Made by a program: the position numbers and the translations under genes. From positions 62,001 through 126,000 of the forward strand of contig CAYJPV010000004.1 of assembly GCA_964372095.1 (NCBI GenBank): 64,000 nucleotides of DNA, written 5' to 3'. The notes beneath the pieces are model-generated. The model saw only the letters and a list, made by a program, of their open reading frames with translations, was not told the DNA's origin and searched no databases. This document shows, in pieces, positions 26,577-34,766 of this stretch. Within the stretch, counting starts at the first letter, position 1; every line of letters begins with the position of its first letter. The stretch is from CAYJPV01 sp964372095. Lineage in GTDB: Bacteria > Acidobacteriota > Vicinamibacteria > Vicinamibacterales > JAKQTR01.

Positions 26577-26683
26577 CGGAGCCGGGACCGAATCGGCGTG
26601 CCGGATCGTCATAACGGGACTGTGTTACGATTCCCGTCCGAACGCCCCACAAACCGGCAGCCGCCCCCGTCAGGGGGACGCCC

Positions 26684-27925
26684 ATGAAGATCGCCATCGT
26701 CGGGACCGGCATTTCCGGTCTGGTCTGCGGATGGTTGCTGCAGCACGACCACGACGTCACGCTGTTCGAGGCCAACGACTACATCGGGGGGCACACCCAC
26801 ACGGTGCCCGTGGACGTGTCGGGCCGCCGGTACGACGTCGATACCGGCTTCATCGTCTACAACGAGCGAACCTATCCGGCTTTTACCGAGATCCTGCGCC
26901 GCCTTGACGTGCCCACGCAGGCGACGGAGATGAGTTTCAGCGTCCGCTCGGATGCCGACGACCTGGAATACAACGGGTCGACGCTGAACAGCCTGTTCGC
27001 CCAGCGCCGCAACCTCATCCGGCCGTCGTTCCTGCGCATGGTGCGCGACATCTTGCGGTTCGGGCGCGAGGCGCTGCCGGCCGTCCGAGACCAGCGCGCG
27101 CAACAGACCATCGGCGAGTTCGTCGCCGAGCGGCGCTATGGCCAGGCGTTCGTGGAACACTACCTGGAACCGATGGGTGCGGCGATCTGGTCGTGCCCGC
27201 TCGGTACGTTCCGCCAGTTTCCGCTCCGCTTCGTCGTGGAGTTCATGCACAACCACGGGCTGCTGACCGTATCCGGACGTCCCCAATGGCGCGTGGTCTC
27301 CGGCGGATCGGCACGCTACGTGGACGCCCTGACCGCCGGATTCCGCGATCGGATCCGTCTGCGGACGCCCGTGAGGGCGATCCGGCGCTCTGGCACTGCC
27401 GTTGAGGTGGCCACCGACAGCGGGCCGGCTGCCTTTGAGCATGTCATCGTGGCGTGCCACAGCGACGAAGCCCTGGGACTGCTGGCCGACGCGTCACCCG
27501 TGGAGCGCGAGTTGCTGTCGGCCTTCCCGTACCAGGCGAATGATGCCGTCCTGCACACCGACCCTTCGGTGCTTCCGCGCCGGCGCCGCGCGTGGGCGTC
27601 GTGGAACTACCGCCTGCACGCGGGAGAAGAAGACCGATCCACTGTCACCTACAACATGAACATCCTGCAGGGGCTCGACGCGCCGGAGCCGATCTGCGTC
27701 ACCCTGAACGACACCGCACGCATAGACCCTGCGCGCATCCTGGGCCGCTATCAGTACGCCCATCCCGTGTTCACGGCGAACCGGGCCGATGCCCAGCGAC
27801 GTCATCTCGAGGTGGTCAACGTCAACCGCACCTCGTTCTGCGGGGCGTACTGGCGATACGGCTTCCATGAAGACGGCGTGCAGAGCGCCTTGGCGGTCTG
27901 CGGGGCGCTGGGCAGGACGCTCTGA
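26684..27925 (+). CDS. NAD(P)/FAD-dependent oxidoreductase of the CFA-associated trio
   Basis: A 413-residue flavoprotein. The N-terminal Rossmann motif is IAIVGTGISGLVCGWLL (residues 3-19), and YIGGHTHTVPVDVSGR follows, typical of amine-oxidase-like FAD proteins found beside DUF1365 and cyclopropane-synthase genes. TGFIVYNERTYPAF is another family marker. The substrate is unknown; in related clusters a role in modifying fatty acyl chains is proposed. It begins a tight unit: the stop at 27925 is followed one base later by the DUF1365 ATG. The start at 26684 has GGGGGAC before it. Confidence 0.88.
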   Translation: MKIAIVGTGISGLVCGWLLQHDHDVTLFEANDYIGGHTHTVPVDVSGRRYDVDTGFIVYNERTYPAFTEILRRLDVPTQATEMSFSVRSDADDLEYNGSTLNSLFAQRRNLIRPSFLRMVRDILRFGREALPAVRDQRAQQTIGEFVAERRYGQAFVEHYLEPMGAAIWSCPLGTFRQFPLRFVVEFMHNHGLLTVSGRPQWRVVSGGSARYVDALTAGFRDRIRLRTPVRAIRRSGTAVEVATDSGPAAFEHVIVACHSDEALGLLADASPVERELLSAFPYQANDAVLHTDPSVLPRRRRAWASWNYRLHAGEEDRSTVTYNMNILQGLDAPEPICVTLNDTARIDPARILGRYQYAHPVFTANRADAQRRHLEVVNVNRTSFCGAYWRYGFHEDGVQSALAVCGALGRTL

Positions 27926-27926
27926 C

Positions 27927-28727
27927 ATGCACAGCCGCCTGTTCGAGGGCCGCGTCCTGCACACCCGCCTGACGCCGGCGCGGCACGCGTTCTCGTACCG
28001 CGTGTTCATGGTGTACCTCGACCTGACGGAACTGGACGCAGCGTTCCGGGGGCGGTGGTTGTGGTCCGCCCGGCGCCCGGCTCTGGCCTGGTTCCGCAGG
28101 GCCGACCACCTCGGCGACCCGGCCCGGCCGCTCGACGACGAGGTGCGGAGCCTGGTGGAGGCGCGTACGGGGTTCCGGCCGGCCGGCCCGGTGCGCCTGC
28201 TCACCAACCTGCGCTACTTCGGGCACTGCTTCAATCCCATCAGCTTCTACTTCTGTTTCGATGCGACGGGAGGCCTGGTAGAGGCTGTCGTCGGGGAGGT
28301 GGACAACACGCCCTGGGGAGAGCGCCACTGCTACGTCCTGGACATGCGTGCGATCCCGCGTGTCGCCGGAGTGCGGACCGTCCGGTTTCCGAAGGTGTTC
28401 CATGTGTCGCCGTTCATGCCTCTCGACATGGAGTATGCGTGGCGCATCTCGGACCCCGGCGACACGTTTGCGGTGTCGATGGACAACCTCCGGGACGGGG
28501 CGGTCGTCTTCAATGCGAGCATGGCCCTCGAGGCCAGGCCGATGTCGGGCCGGTCTCTCGCCAGGGCCTTGATGGCCTACCCGCTGATGACCGTGCAGGT
28601 GGTCGTCGCGATCTACTGGCAGGCGCTGCGGCTGTGGCTCAAGCGTATCCCGTTCTATCCGCATCCCGGGCCCGCCATCGCCGGGCCTCGGCCATCCGGA
28701 TCCTCGACGGCCCCGCCTGCATCATAA
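27927..28727 (+). CDS. DUF1365 domain protein
   Basis: A 266-residue protein of the DUF1365 family. The markers seen are HTRLTPARHAFSYRVFMVYL near the start and NLRYFGHCFNPISFYFCFD around residue 92, the most conserved stretch of the family, then PWGERHCYVLD and KVFHVSPFMPLDMEY. Family function is unknown, but it is nearly always found with the flavoprotein and the CFA-like methyltransferase that flank it here. The ATG lies one base after the previous stop; the longer frame upstream is a shadow. The C-terminus carries one hydrophobic stretch (LMTVQVVVAIYWQALRLWL). Confidence 0.9.
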   Translation: MHSRLFEGRVLHTRLTPARHAFSYRVFMVYLDLTELDAAFRGRWLWSARRPALAWFRRADHLGDPARPLDDEVRSLVEARTGFRPAGPVRLLTNLRYFGHCFNPISFYFCFDATGGLVEAVVGEVDNTPWGERHCYVLDMRAIPRVAGVRTVRFPKVFHVSPFMPLDMEYAWRISDPGDTFAVSMDNLRDGAVVFNASMALEARPMSGRSLARALMAYPLMTVQVVVAIYWQALRLWLKRIPFYPHPGPAIAGPRPSGSSTAPPAS

Positions 28728-28732
28728 CGACG

Positions 28733-30037
28733 ATGAATGCCGCGTCGCAGACACGTTCTCCCGAGGAGTCCGGAATCGATCAGGCCATTCGGCACGCGGT
28801 ACCGCGATGGCCGGATTCCTGGTTCCGCTCACTGGTGCACTCGAAACTCTCCGGGCTTCGTGGCGGTGCCGTCACGATCGCCGAAGGCGGCGCACACCGG
28901 GCCCTTGGCGACTTCTCGCCGGATGCGCGGCGGGGACGGATCGATGTGCACCACGCCGCGGTGTACCGCCACCTGGTACTCGGCGGCAGCCTCGGCGCCG
29001 CCGAGGCCTTCATTCGCGGCCACTGGTCGTCACCGGATCTCACGGACCTGCTGCGGGTCTTCGCCCGCGATCTGACTGCCGGCGATCGCCTGGAAGCAAC
29101 CGGCGTCGTGGTTGGCGCAGCCGCACGCGTCGGTCACTGGCTCCGCCGCAACACGCGGCGGGGGAGCGCGTCGAACATCCACGCGCACTACGACCTGGGC
29201 AACGACTTCTTCCGCCTGATGCTCGACCCGACGATGGCCTACTCCTGCGGTGTGTTCGAGACGCCTGACGCGACGATGGAAGAGGCGTCGGTGGCGAAGT
29301 TCGATCGTGTCTGCCGGAAACTGGCGCTGCAGCCTGGCGATCACGTCCTCGAGATCGGCACGGGCTGGGGCGGCTTCGCCCTGCACGCCGCGGGCCGGTA
29401 CGGCTGCCGGGTGACGACAACCACGATCTCTGCCGAGCAGCACCGCATGGCCTCCGAGCGCATTGCCGCGGCGGGCCTGACCGATCGTGTGACGCTGCTG
29501 CAGCAGGACTACCGCGACCTGACGGGAACCTACGACAAACTCGTCTCGATCGAGATGATCGAGGCCGTCGGGCACGAGTTCCTCGACGGTTTCTTCCGTG
29601 TCTGTTGCGATCGGCTGCGCCCGGATGGGCTGGGTGTGATTCAGGCGATCACGATGCCGGATTTCCGCTACGAGCAGTACCGGCGATCGGTGGACTTCAT
29701 CAACACGTACATCTTCCCAGGCGGCTGCCTGCCGTCGCTCGGAGCCATGACCGGGGCGATCGGGCGGGCCACCGATTTCCGGGTCGTGCACCTCGAGGAT
29801 CTCACGCCACACTACGTGACCACGCTGCAGCGGTGGCGTGAGCAGGTGGTCGAGCACGAGGCCGAGATCCGGGCGCTCGGGTACGACGAGCGTTTCCTGC
29901 GGACCTGGCACTACTACCTCAGCTATTGCGAGGCCGCCTTCGCCGAGCGATACGTGGGCGACGTGCAGATCACGCTGGCGCGACCGCGCTGCGCGCTTGA
30001 CGCGCCGCTGCCGGCTCTCGACGAACCGGCGGCCTGA
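28733..30037 (+). CDS. SAM-dependent methyltransferase, cyclopropane-fatty-acyl-phospholipid synthase family
   Basis: A 434-residue enzyme. The N-terminal ~130 residues form the lipid-binding part (VYRHLVLGGSLGAAEAFIRG is typical), then NIHAHYDLGNDFFRLMLDPT, the S-adenosylmethionine motif VLEIGTGWGGFALHAAGRYG at about residue 203, and DKLVSIEMIEAVGHE. It methylates unsaturated acyl chains in membrane lipids; it may make a cyclopropane or another methylated chain, since the partners DUF1365 and flavoprotein are not found with classic Cfa. It starts five bases after the DUF1365 stop and ends 33 bases before the convergent LOV phosphatase gene. Confidence 0.9.
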   Translation: MNAASQTRSPEESGIDQAIRHAVPRWPDSWFRSLVHSKLSGLRGGAVTIAEGGAHRALGDFSPDARRGRIDVHHAAVYRHLVLGGSLGAAEAFIRGHWSSPDLTDLLRVFARDLTAGDRLEATGVVVGAAARVGHWLRRNTRRGSASNIHAHYDLGNDFFRLMLDPTMAYSCGVFETPDATMEEASVAKFDRVCRKLALQPGDHVLEIGTGWGGFALHAAGRYGCRVTTTTISAEQHRMASERIAAAGLTDRVTLLQQDYRDLTGTYDKLVSIEMIEAVGHEFLDGFFRVCCDRLRPDGLGVIQAITMPDFRYEQYRRSVDFINTYIFPGGCLPSLGAMTGAIGRATDFRVVHLEDLTPHYVTTLQRWREQVVEHEAEIRALGYDERFLRTWHYYLSYCEAAFAERYVGDVQITLARPRCALDAPLPALDEPAA

Positions 30038-30070
30038 GACGGTCTCGACGCGACGTGCAGCGACAGGGCG

Positions 30071-31279
30071 TCAACGGCGTTCGACGGCGAGCAGCGAGAC
30101 GTCGTCACGCAGGCGCTCCCCGCACCAGCATCTGACGTCGGCGGCGATGGCGTCGAGCCCTTCCCGTAGTGGCCGGCCTCTGTGTTGGTCGACCGCCGCG
30201 AGCAGGCGATCGATCCCGTAGTCCTGCTCGGCTTCGTTCAGCGCTTCGATGACGCCATCCGTGTAGAAGTACAGGCGGTCGCCTGGTTCGAGGACGAGTT
30301 GGTGATCCTCGAACGCCGCGTCGTCAAGCATGCCGATGGGGAACCCGCCGCCAGGCACGAGCACAGGCTGCCCCGCACGGGGGAGCCGGATCGGAGACGG
30401 ATGGCCCGCGATGACGTACCGGACGTCTCCGGACCGGGGATCGACAATTCCGTACACCAGCGTGAAATACTGCCGAGACCGGTCCATCGGGAACTGCCGG
30501 TTCAGCCGTGCCGCCACCCGGGCGGGGGGAACCACCGTCGGCGCATCTCCGAAGTTCCCGCTGAGCAAGGCGCCCTCGACGGCCGGCGACAGCACGTGGT
30601 TGAGCGTGAACGATAGCAGTGCTGCCCCCACGCCGTGGCCGCTGACGTCCAGGAGGTAGATCCCCATCCGGCCGTCAGGGAACGGGACGATGCCGACGGC
30701 GTCGCCGGCGAGGTCGTCGCAGGGGAGGAACACGTGCGCCAGGCGCAGCGAGGCGACCTCAGTGTCCTGCGGAGGCAGCAGCGCCTGCTGGACGCGCGCG
30801 GCCATCCGGAGGTCTTTCTCCATGGCCTCCTTCGAGCGGCGCAGGTCCTCTTCGGCCTTCCGGCGGGCTGTCACGTCCGACTGCACGCCGATGAAGTGTG
30901 TCACCACGCCTGCCTGGTCGCGAATGGGCGTGATGGACAGCCGGTTCCAGAACGGCGTGCCGTCTCTGCGCTGGTTGAGGATCTCGACTAGGCACGGGCG
31001 CGATTCGGCGAGGGCGGCCCGAATCTCAGCCACGGCTGACGCATCGGTCGCGTCACCCTGGAGGAACCGGCAGTTGCGTCCCACCACTTCGTCCACGCGA
31101 TAGCCGGTGATGCGCTCGAACCCCTGGTTGGCGTAGATCAGCGGCCGATCCGGCCGGCGCGCGTCCGCAATCGTGATGCCCTCCGCCGCGACGTCGAGCG
31201 CACGGTCTTTCAGCGCCAGCCACTCCGCCAGGTCGTCTGCCGGTTCTGGCGCCGTCGTCGATCCCGTCCCGTCGTCCAT
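30071..31279 (-). CDS. LOV domain-SpoIIE-type (PP2C) serine phosphatase, probable blue-light receptor
   Basis: A 402-residue soluble protein. Residues about 25-150 form a PAS domain with every LOV hallmark: YANQGFERITGY, GRNCRFLQG with the photoactive Cys70, NQRRDGTPFWNRLSITPI, and the flavin-contacting Gln in FIGVQSDVT. A linker helix follows (about 150-185, ending in RVQQALLPPQ), and then a SpoIIE/RsbU phosphatase domain with DLAGDAVGIV and LLDVSGHGVGAALLSF, the metal-binding aspartates. Blue light should form a flavin-cysteine adduct and change phosphatase activity toward a phosphorylated STAS-type anti-anti-sigma factor. No such partner gene is adjacent. An upstream GTG at 31306 would add nine residues. 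It is convergent with the lipid trio. Confidence 0.9.
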   Translation of the reverse strand: MDDGTGSTTAPEPADDLAEWLALKDRALDVAAEGITIADARRPDRPLIYANQGFERITGYRVDEVVGRNCRFLQGDATDASAVAEIRAALAESRPCLVEILNQRRDGTPFWNRLSITPIRDQAGVVTHFIGVQSDVTARRKAEEDLRRSKEAMEKDLRMAARVQQALLPPQDTEVASLRLAHVFLPCDDLAGDAVGIVPFPDGRMGIYLLDVSGHGVGAALLSFTLNHVLSPAVEGALLSGNFGDAPTVVPPARVAARLNRQFPMDRSRQYFTLVYGIVDPRSGDVRYVIAGHPSPIRLPRAGQPVLVPGGGFPIGMLDDAAFEDHQLVLEPGDRLYFYTDGVIEALNEAEQDYGIDRLLAAVDQHRGRPLREGLDAIAADVRCWCGERLRDDVSLLAVERR

Positions 31280-31315
31280 TCGGCCCCCGCAGTCGTCGCG
31301 CCGCACCGGCCCGGA

Positions 31316-31352
31316 CTATTCATGAATCGGTCGAATAGCCCGCCCTGCGGGC
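31316..31352. promoter_or_regulatory. Palindrome and hairpin between the LOV phosphatase and TauE-like genes
   Basis: ATTCATGAAT (31318-31327) is a perfect 10-bp palindrome inside a CTATTC/GAATAG pair (31316-31321, 31333-31338). Directly after it GCCCGC-CCT-GCGGGC forms a 6-bp stem (31338-31352). The site lies about 37 bases upstream of the LOV phosphatase ATG, where an operator could be. No regulator is known for it. Confidence 0.35.
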
Positions 31353-31488
31353 TTCGACTCGGCCGGTTCTCGGCCATCGCTCAGGGCTAGCCGGCATCGG
31401 GGCCATCATATCCCGGAGCCGGCCTCTGCCGGCATCGGTCGCGCCGCCATCGCGCGCCACGCCGCCCGCCTGATACGCTGGGGGCTCC

Positions 31489-32232
31489 ATGCCCGACCTC
31501 ACGCCGTTCCAGTGGACGCTGGCGCTCCTGGCTGCCTACTTCTCCGGCGTGTCGAAAGCCGGACTCACGGGAATGGGCCTGCTCGGCGTGACGTTCATGG
31601 CGGCAGCCATCCCAGGCCGGGCCTCGACGGGCGTCGTGCTGCCGCTGCTGATCTTCGCCGATCTTGTGGCGGCTTCGACCTTTCGGGCGCACGTGCAGTG
31701 GACCCAGATCAGGCGCCTCGCCTGGCCAGTCTGCCTGGGCATCGTGGGCGGGTGGGGGCTGCTGATGGTGATGCCCGACGCGGCGTTCAGGCCCGTCATC
31801 GGGGCGATGGTGCTCGCGATGCTGGCGTTGCAGGCCGTGCGGCAGCGGTTCCCGCGATTCGACGCCGCGCTGCCGCACTCGCCGGTGTTCGCCTGGGTTG
31901 CCGGGCTGCTGACGGGGACGGCCACCATGGTGGCCAACGCGGCCGGGCCGATCGCGTCGACCTACCTCATCATCCTCGCGTTTCCCAAACGCCAGTTCGT
32001 ACACACGATGGCGTGGCTGTTCCTGTTCGTGAACCTCATCAAGGTGCCCTTCGGCGTCCAGTTGGGCCTCATCACCACCGGGTCCCTGACGCTGAATGTG
32101 TGTCTCGTCCCCGCCGTGCTGGCCGGCTTGTGGTCCGGCAAGCACATCGTGGAGCGTGTGGCACCACAGATCTTCCAGAATGTCGTACTGGGCTTCTCGG
32201 GGGTTAGCGCGGTGTGGCTGCTGCTGCGGTGA
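31489..32232 (+). CDS. TauE/SafE-family sulfite exporter-like permease
   Basis: A 247-residue hydrophobic protein with about eight membrane helices. It opens with TLALLAAYFSGVSKAGLTGMG, the usual TauE/SafE start, and contains LTGTATMVANAAGPIASTYL and LFLFVNLIKVPFG in the second half, the internal repeat of the family. Members export sulfite, sulfoacetate or related anions, but the substrate is rarely known. The gene stands alone, divergent from the LOV phosphatase and convergent to the binding-protein operon. The ATG has GGGGGCTCC before it, a weak ribosome site. Confidence 0.88.
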   Translation: MPDLTPFQWTLALLAAYFSGVSKAGLTGMGLLGVTFMAAAIPGRASTGVVLPLLIFADLVAASTFRAHVQWTQIRRLAWPVCLGIVGGWGLLMVMPDAAFRPVIGAMVLAMLALQAVRQRFPRFDAALPHSPVFAWVAGLLTGTATMVANAAGPIASTYLIILAFPKRQFVHTMAWLFLFVNLIKVPFGVQLGLITTGSLTLNVCLVPAVLAGLWSGKHIVERVAPQIFQNVVLGFSGVSAVWLLLR

Positions 32233-32280
32233 CGACTGACCCGTGTGTGCGGCGGCACGCTGCCCACAACAGCCCGGGCA

Positions 32281-33192
32281 CTACCTGCGGTCTCGCCGTC
32301 GTGTCTGCAGCAGGCGGTGCTGGCTCACGAGAGCCCGGGCCGAGTCGAGGTCCCGTGGGTTCAGCCGGGTGAGTTGCGTGACTTGCAGGACCATGAACGC
32401 CTGCCGGTATCGCGCCAGTTCGTGCAGTCGCACCGCCCGTTCGACATACTGCTGCCGGCGTTCGGGCCCCATGCCCTCGGAGAGGCAGACAAGGCCTGGC
32501 AGCAGTTGCGGGGACCGGGCGACGACCGTGAGGTCCCGGCCCAGTTGCGGATTGAGCTCGATGGCCGTCTCGAATGCCGACCGCGACTCCACCGCATAGT
32601 CCGCCTGCCGGAAGAATACGGCCATGGCGGCGTGACCCTTCTTGCCGACGACCTTGGCGGATGCCGGGGCCACGACCCGGCCGGGTGGCCCGGCCTCCGA
32701 GAGTAGTACGTCGAGCCAGAGTTCCGACAGCGCCCACGGGCGATTGGGTGCATAGATGGCGAGGGTCTTGCCAGCCACCCCGGCAATTCCCTGCGTGCCT
32801 GTTCTCGCCACGAGAACGTACTCGACCGTGGTCTCACCGTCCTTGGACCAGACCATGGCCGGCAGGCACTTCAACTGGTCCTCGACCGACAGATACTCGA
32901 GCATCGAGATCGCCAGCAGGTCCATGCTGCCCTCGTTCATCCGGGCGACTGCGGCCTGGGGTGACTGGAGGATCGTGGCCTCGGCGCTGCCGTACAGCCC
33001 GATGGCGTCGGCAATGCCCTGGGCCCAGAGCAGGCTCGCCGCCCGGGCGTCGTTCGGGCTGGCGCCTTCGATGGCTCCCTCCGTGATGCCGTAGCGCAGC
33101 GTCGGTCTGGTGTTCTGGCCACCAACCCCGACGGCGGCCAGCACAGCCAGAACGATGACGGCGGCCGCTCCCGCCTGGAGATCGCGGGTCAT
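32281..33192 (-). CDS. PhnD-like periplasmic binding protein, copy 2
   Basis: A 303-residue exported protein: hydrophobic signal (AAAVIVLAVLAAVGVGGQ), then RPTLRYGITEGAIEGASP, LDLLAIS-like DLLAISMLEYL and LDVLLSEAG, the type 2 periplasmic-binding-protein fold of the PhnD (phosphate/phosphite/phosphonate) group. By eye it is a close paralogue of the protein at 34753-35661, sharing GLYG, PNRPWALS, KKGHAAMAVFFRQADYA and SRSAFETA. No ABC permease or ATPase gene is near. It overlaps the kinase gene as ATGA (33189-33192), so the two are translated together. It most likely senses a ligand for the kinase; the ligand is unknown. Confidence 0.82.
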   Translation of the reverse strand: MTRDLQAGAAAVIVLAVLAAVGVGGQNTRPTLRYGITEGAIEGASPNDARAASLLWAQGIADAIGLYGSAEATILQSPQAAVARMNEGSMDLLAISMLEYLSVEDQLKCLPAMVWSKDGETTVEYVLVARTGTQGIAGVAGKTLAIYAPNRPWALSELWLDVLLSEAGPPGRVVAPASAKVVGKKGHAAMAVFFRQADYAVESRSAFETAIELNPQLGRDLTVVARSPQLLPGLVCLSEGMGPERRQQYVERAVRLHELARYRQAFMVLQVTQLTRLNPRDLDSARALVSQHRLLQTRRRDRR

Positions 33193-34766
33193 GTGCGGTC
33201 CTGTTCGCTGAACACCGGGGTGCTGGCATGAACTGCCGCGATGGGGATGAGCACCGTGAAACGGGTGCCCTCGCCCGGCGAACTGGTCAGTTGCATCGTG
33301 CCCCCCATCAGGGCGCAGAAACGCCGGCTGATAATGAGGCCCAGGCCGGTGCCGCCAAAGCGCCTGGTAGTTGACGCGTCTCCCTGAGTGAAGGCATGAA
33401 ACAGCCGGGATTGTTGCTCTTGGGACATGCCGATGCCCGTGTCGGCCACGACGAATTCGATGACCTCCTGCCGGGCCTCGCGGCGCCGGGCCACCGACAG
33501 CCGGACCTCGCCGTTCGTGGTGAACTTGGCGGCGTTGCTCAGCAGATTCAACAGGATCTGCCGCGTCTTCACCGAGTCGGTCACGATGGTGCCGACGTCG
33601 GCGTCGCACTGGACCACGAAACGATTGCCGTTCTTCTCGACCATCCCGCGAATGGTGGTGGCGACGTGTGCCACCAGTTCGGCCACGTCGAACTCGTCGG
33701 CCACGACGCTCATCCGGCCGGCTTCGATCTTCGAGAAGTCCAGCACGTCGTCGATGAGGCCCAGGAGGTGCTGGCTCGCGCCTTCGATCTTCTTGAGATC
33801 CTCCGCCGTCGACAGGGAGCCGGCGTCTGTCGCTTCTTCCCGGAGCAGTTCGCTGTAGCCGATGATGGCGTTGAGCGGCGTGCGGAGTTCGTGGCTCATG
33901 TTCGCCAGGAACTCGCTCTTGGCCCGGCTCGCAGCTTCGGCGGCGTCACGGGCCTGTGTCAGGGCATCGAGCGTGTGCTGCAGGGTGGTGGTCATGTCGT
34001 TGAAGGCGCGGCCCAACTGGCCGACTTCGTCCGATGAGGACGCGTCGGCTCGTGCCGACCAGTCTCCGGCAGTGACTCGCCGGGACACCGCAGTCAGGTT
34101 GAGAATGGGCGTCACCAATCTGCGGCCGAGCACGACGGACACGATGAGGCCGATGACGATGGCCAGCAGGGCGACAATGAACGTCCGCCTGCGCATGGCC
34201 TGCCGCTCGGCATGGTATCGCTCGAGCGAGATGCCCACGTGAACCCAGCCCCACTCGATACCGGAATAGTCGAGGGGTTCGGAGTACAGGTAGGTGTCGG
34301 CTGCAGCCATGTCTGTCCGGCGGATGCCCCCGGACGCGATGCGGGGACCAGGCGGGCGCCACAGGCCGTCCAGGCTGGTCGTGGCCCATTTCCCGGGTTG
34401 ATGGGTCAGCGAGAAGCCGTCGTTACGAGTGACGACGATGTAGGGCACCTCGGCGCCGTCGCGGACGATGTTCGTGCAGTGTTCGACGACGGCACCGTAG
34501 TCCTGGACGACAAGGGCGGATGAGGCGACCTCGCGGACCGATCGGGCCACGAGTTCCGCCTTCGAGTTGACGCTGTCGAGCAGGGCACGCTGCTGCTGAG
34601 GTGCGACCGACAGCGCGAACGTGAGGACGGCCAGGATCGCGACGGTCCACGAGAGGCCGACGGCACGGACGACGATCGTCGTGTGCAGTCCACCCCACCT
34701 GCGGCGAGGCGCGCCGTCGGAGATCCGACCGGTTTCGGGCGGCGGTGTGGTGTCAGCGTCGTGCAT
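33189..34766 (-). CDS. Membrane sensor histidine kinase lying between two PhnD-like genes
   Basis: A 525-residue kinase. Order: TM helix at about 33-55, a periplasmic sensor of ~150 residues (about 55-195), a second TM helix (TFIVALLAIVIGLIVSVVLG, about 207-226), HAMP (PILNLTAVSRRVTAGDWSAR), a short coiled coil, HisKA with FLANMSHELRTPLNAI holding the phospho-accepting His, and HATPase with NLLSNAAKF, VADTGIGM and GGTGLGL. All catalytic boxes are intact; there is no fused receiver. The start overlaps the first PhnD-like gene by 14 bases and the end overlaps the second by 4. The layout suggests the binding proteins present ligand to its periplasmic domain. The nearby stand-alone receiver and the receiver-GGDEF-EAL protein are likely targets. 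Confidence 0.92.
   Translation of the reverse strand: MHDADTTPPPETGRISDGAPRRRWGGLHTTIVVRAVGLSWTVAILAVLTFALSVAPQQQRALLDSVNSKAELVARSVREVASSALVVQDYGAVVEHCTNIVRDGAEVPYIVVTRNDGFSLTHQPGKWATTSLDGLWRPPGPRIASGGIRRTDMAAADTYLYSEPLDYSGIEWGWVHVGISLERYHAERQAMRRRTFIVALLAIVIGLIVSVVLGRRLVTPILNLTAVSRRVTAGDWSARADASSSDEVGQLGRAFNDMTTTLQHTLDALTQARDAAEAASRAKSEFLANMSHELRTPLNAIIGYSELLREEATDAGSLSTAEDLKKIEGASQHLLGLIDDVLDFSKIEAGRMSVVADEFDVAELVAHVATTIRGMVEKNGNRFVVQCDADVGTIVTDSVKTRQILLNLLSNAAKFTTNGEVRLSVARRREARQEVIEFVVADTGIGMSQEQQSRLFHAFTQGDASTTRRFGGTGLGLIISRRFCALMGGTMQLTSSPGEGTRFTVLIPIAAVHASTPVFSEQDRT

Noticed and set aside
30071..31279. PAS domain as an ordinary haem or redox PAS
   Set aside because: The full LOV signature (GRNCRFLQG with cysteine, paired Asn and the final Gln) is present.
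31318..31352. Hairpin near the LOV gene as a terminator
   Set aside because: Both flanking genes start from this gap in opposite directions, so a terminator would have nothing to end; kept only as a possible operator.
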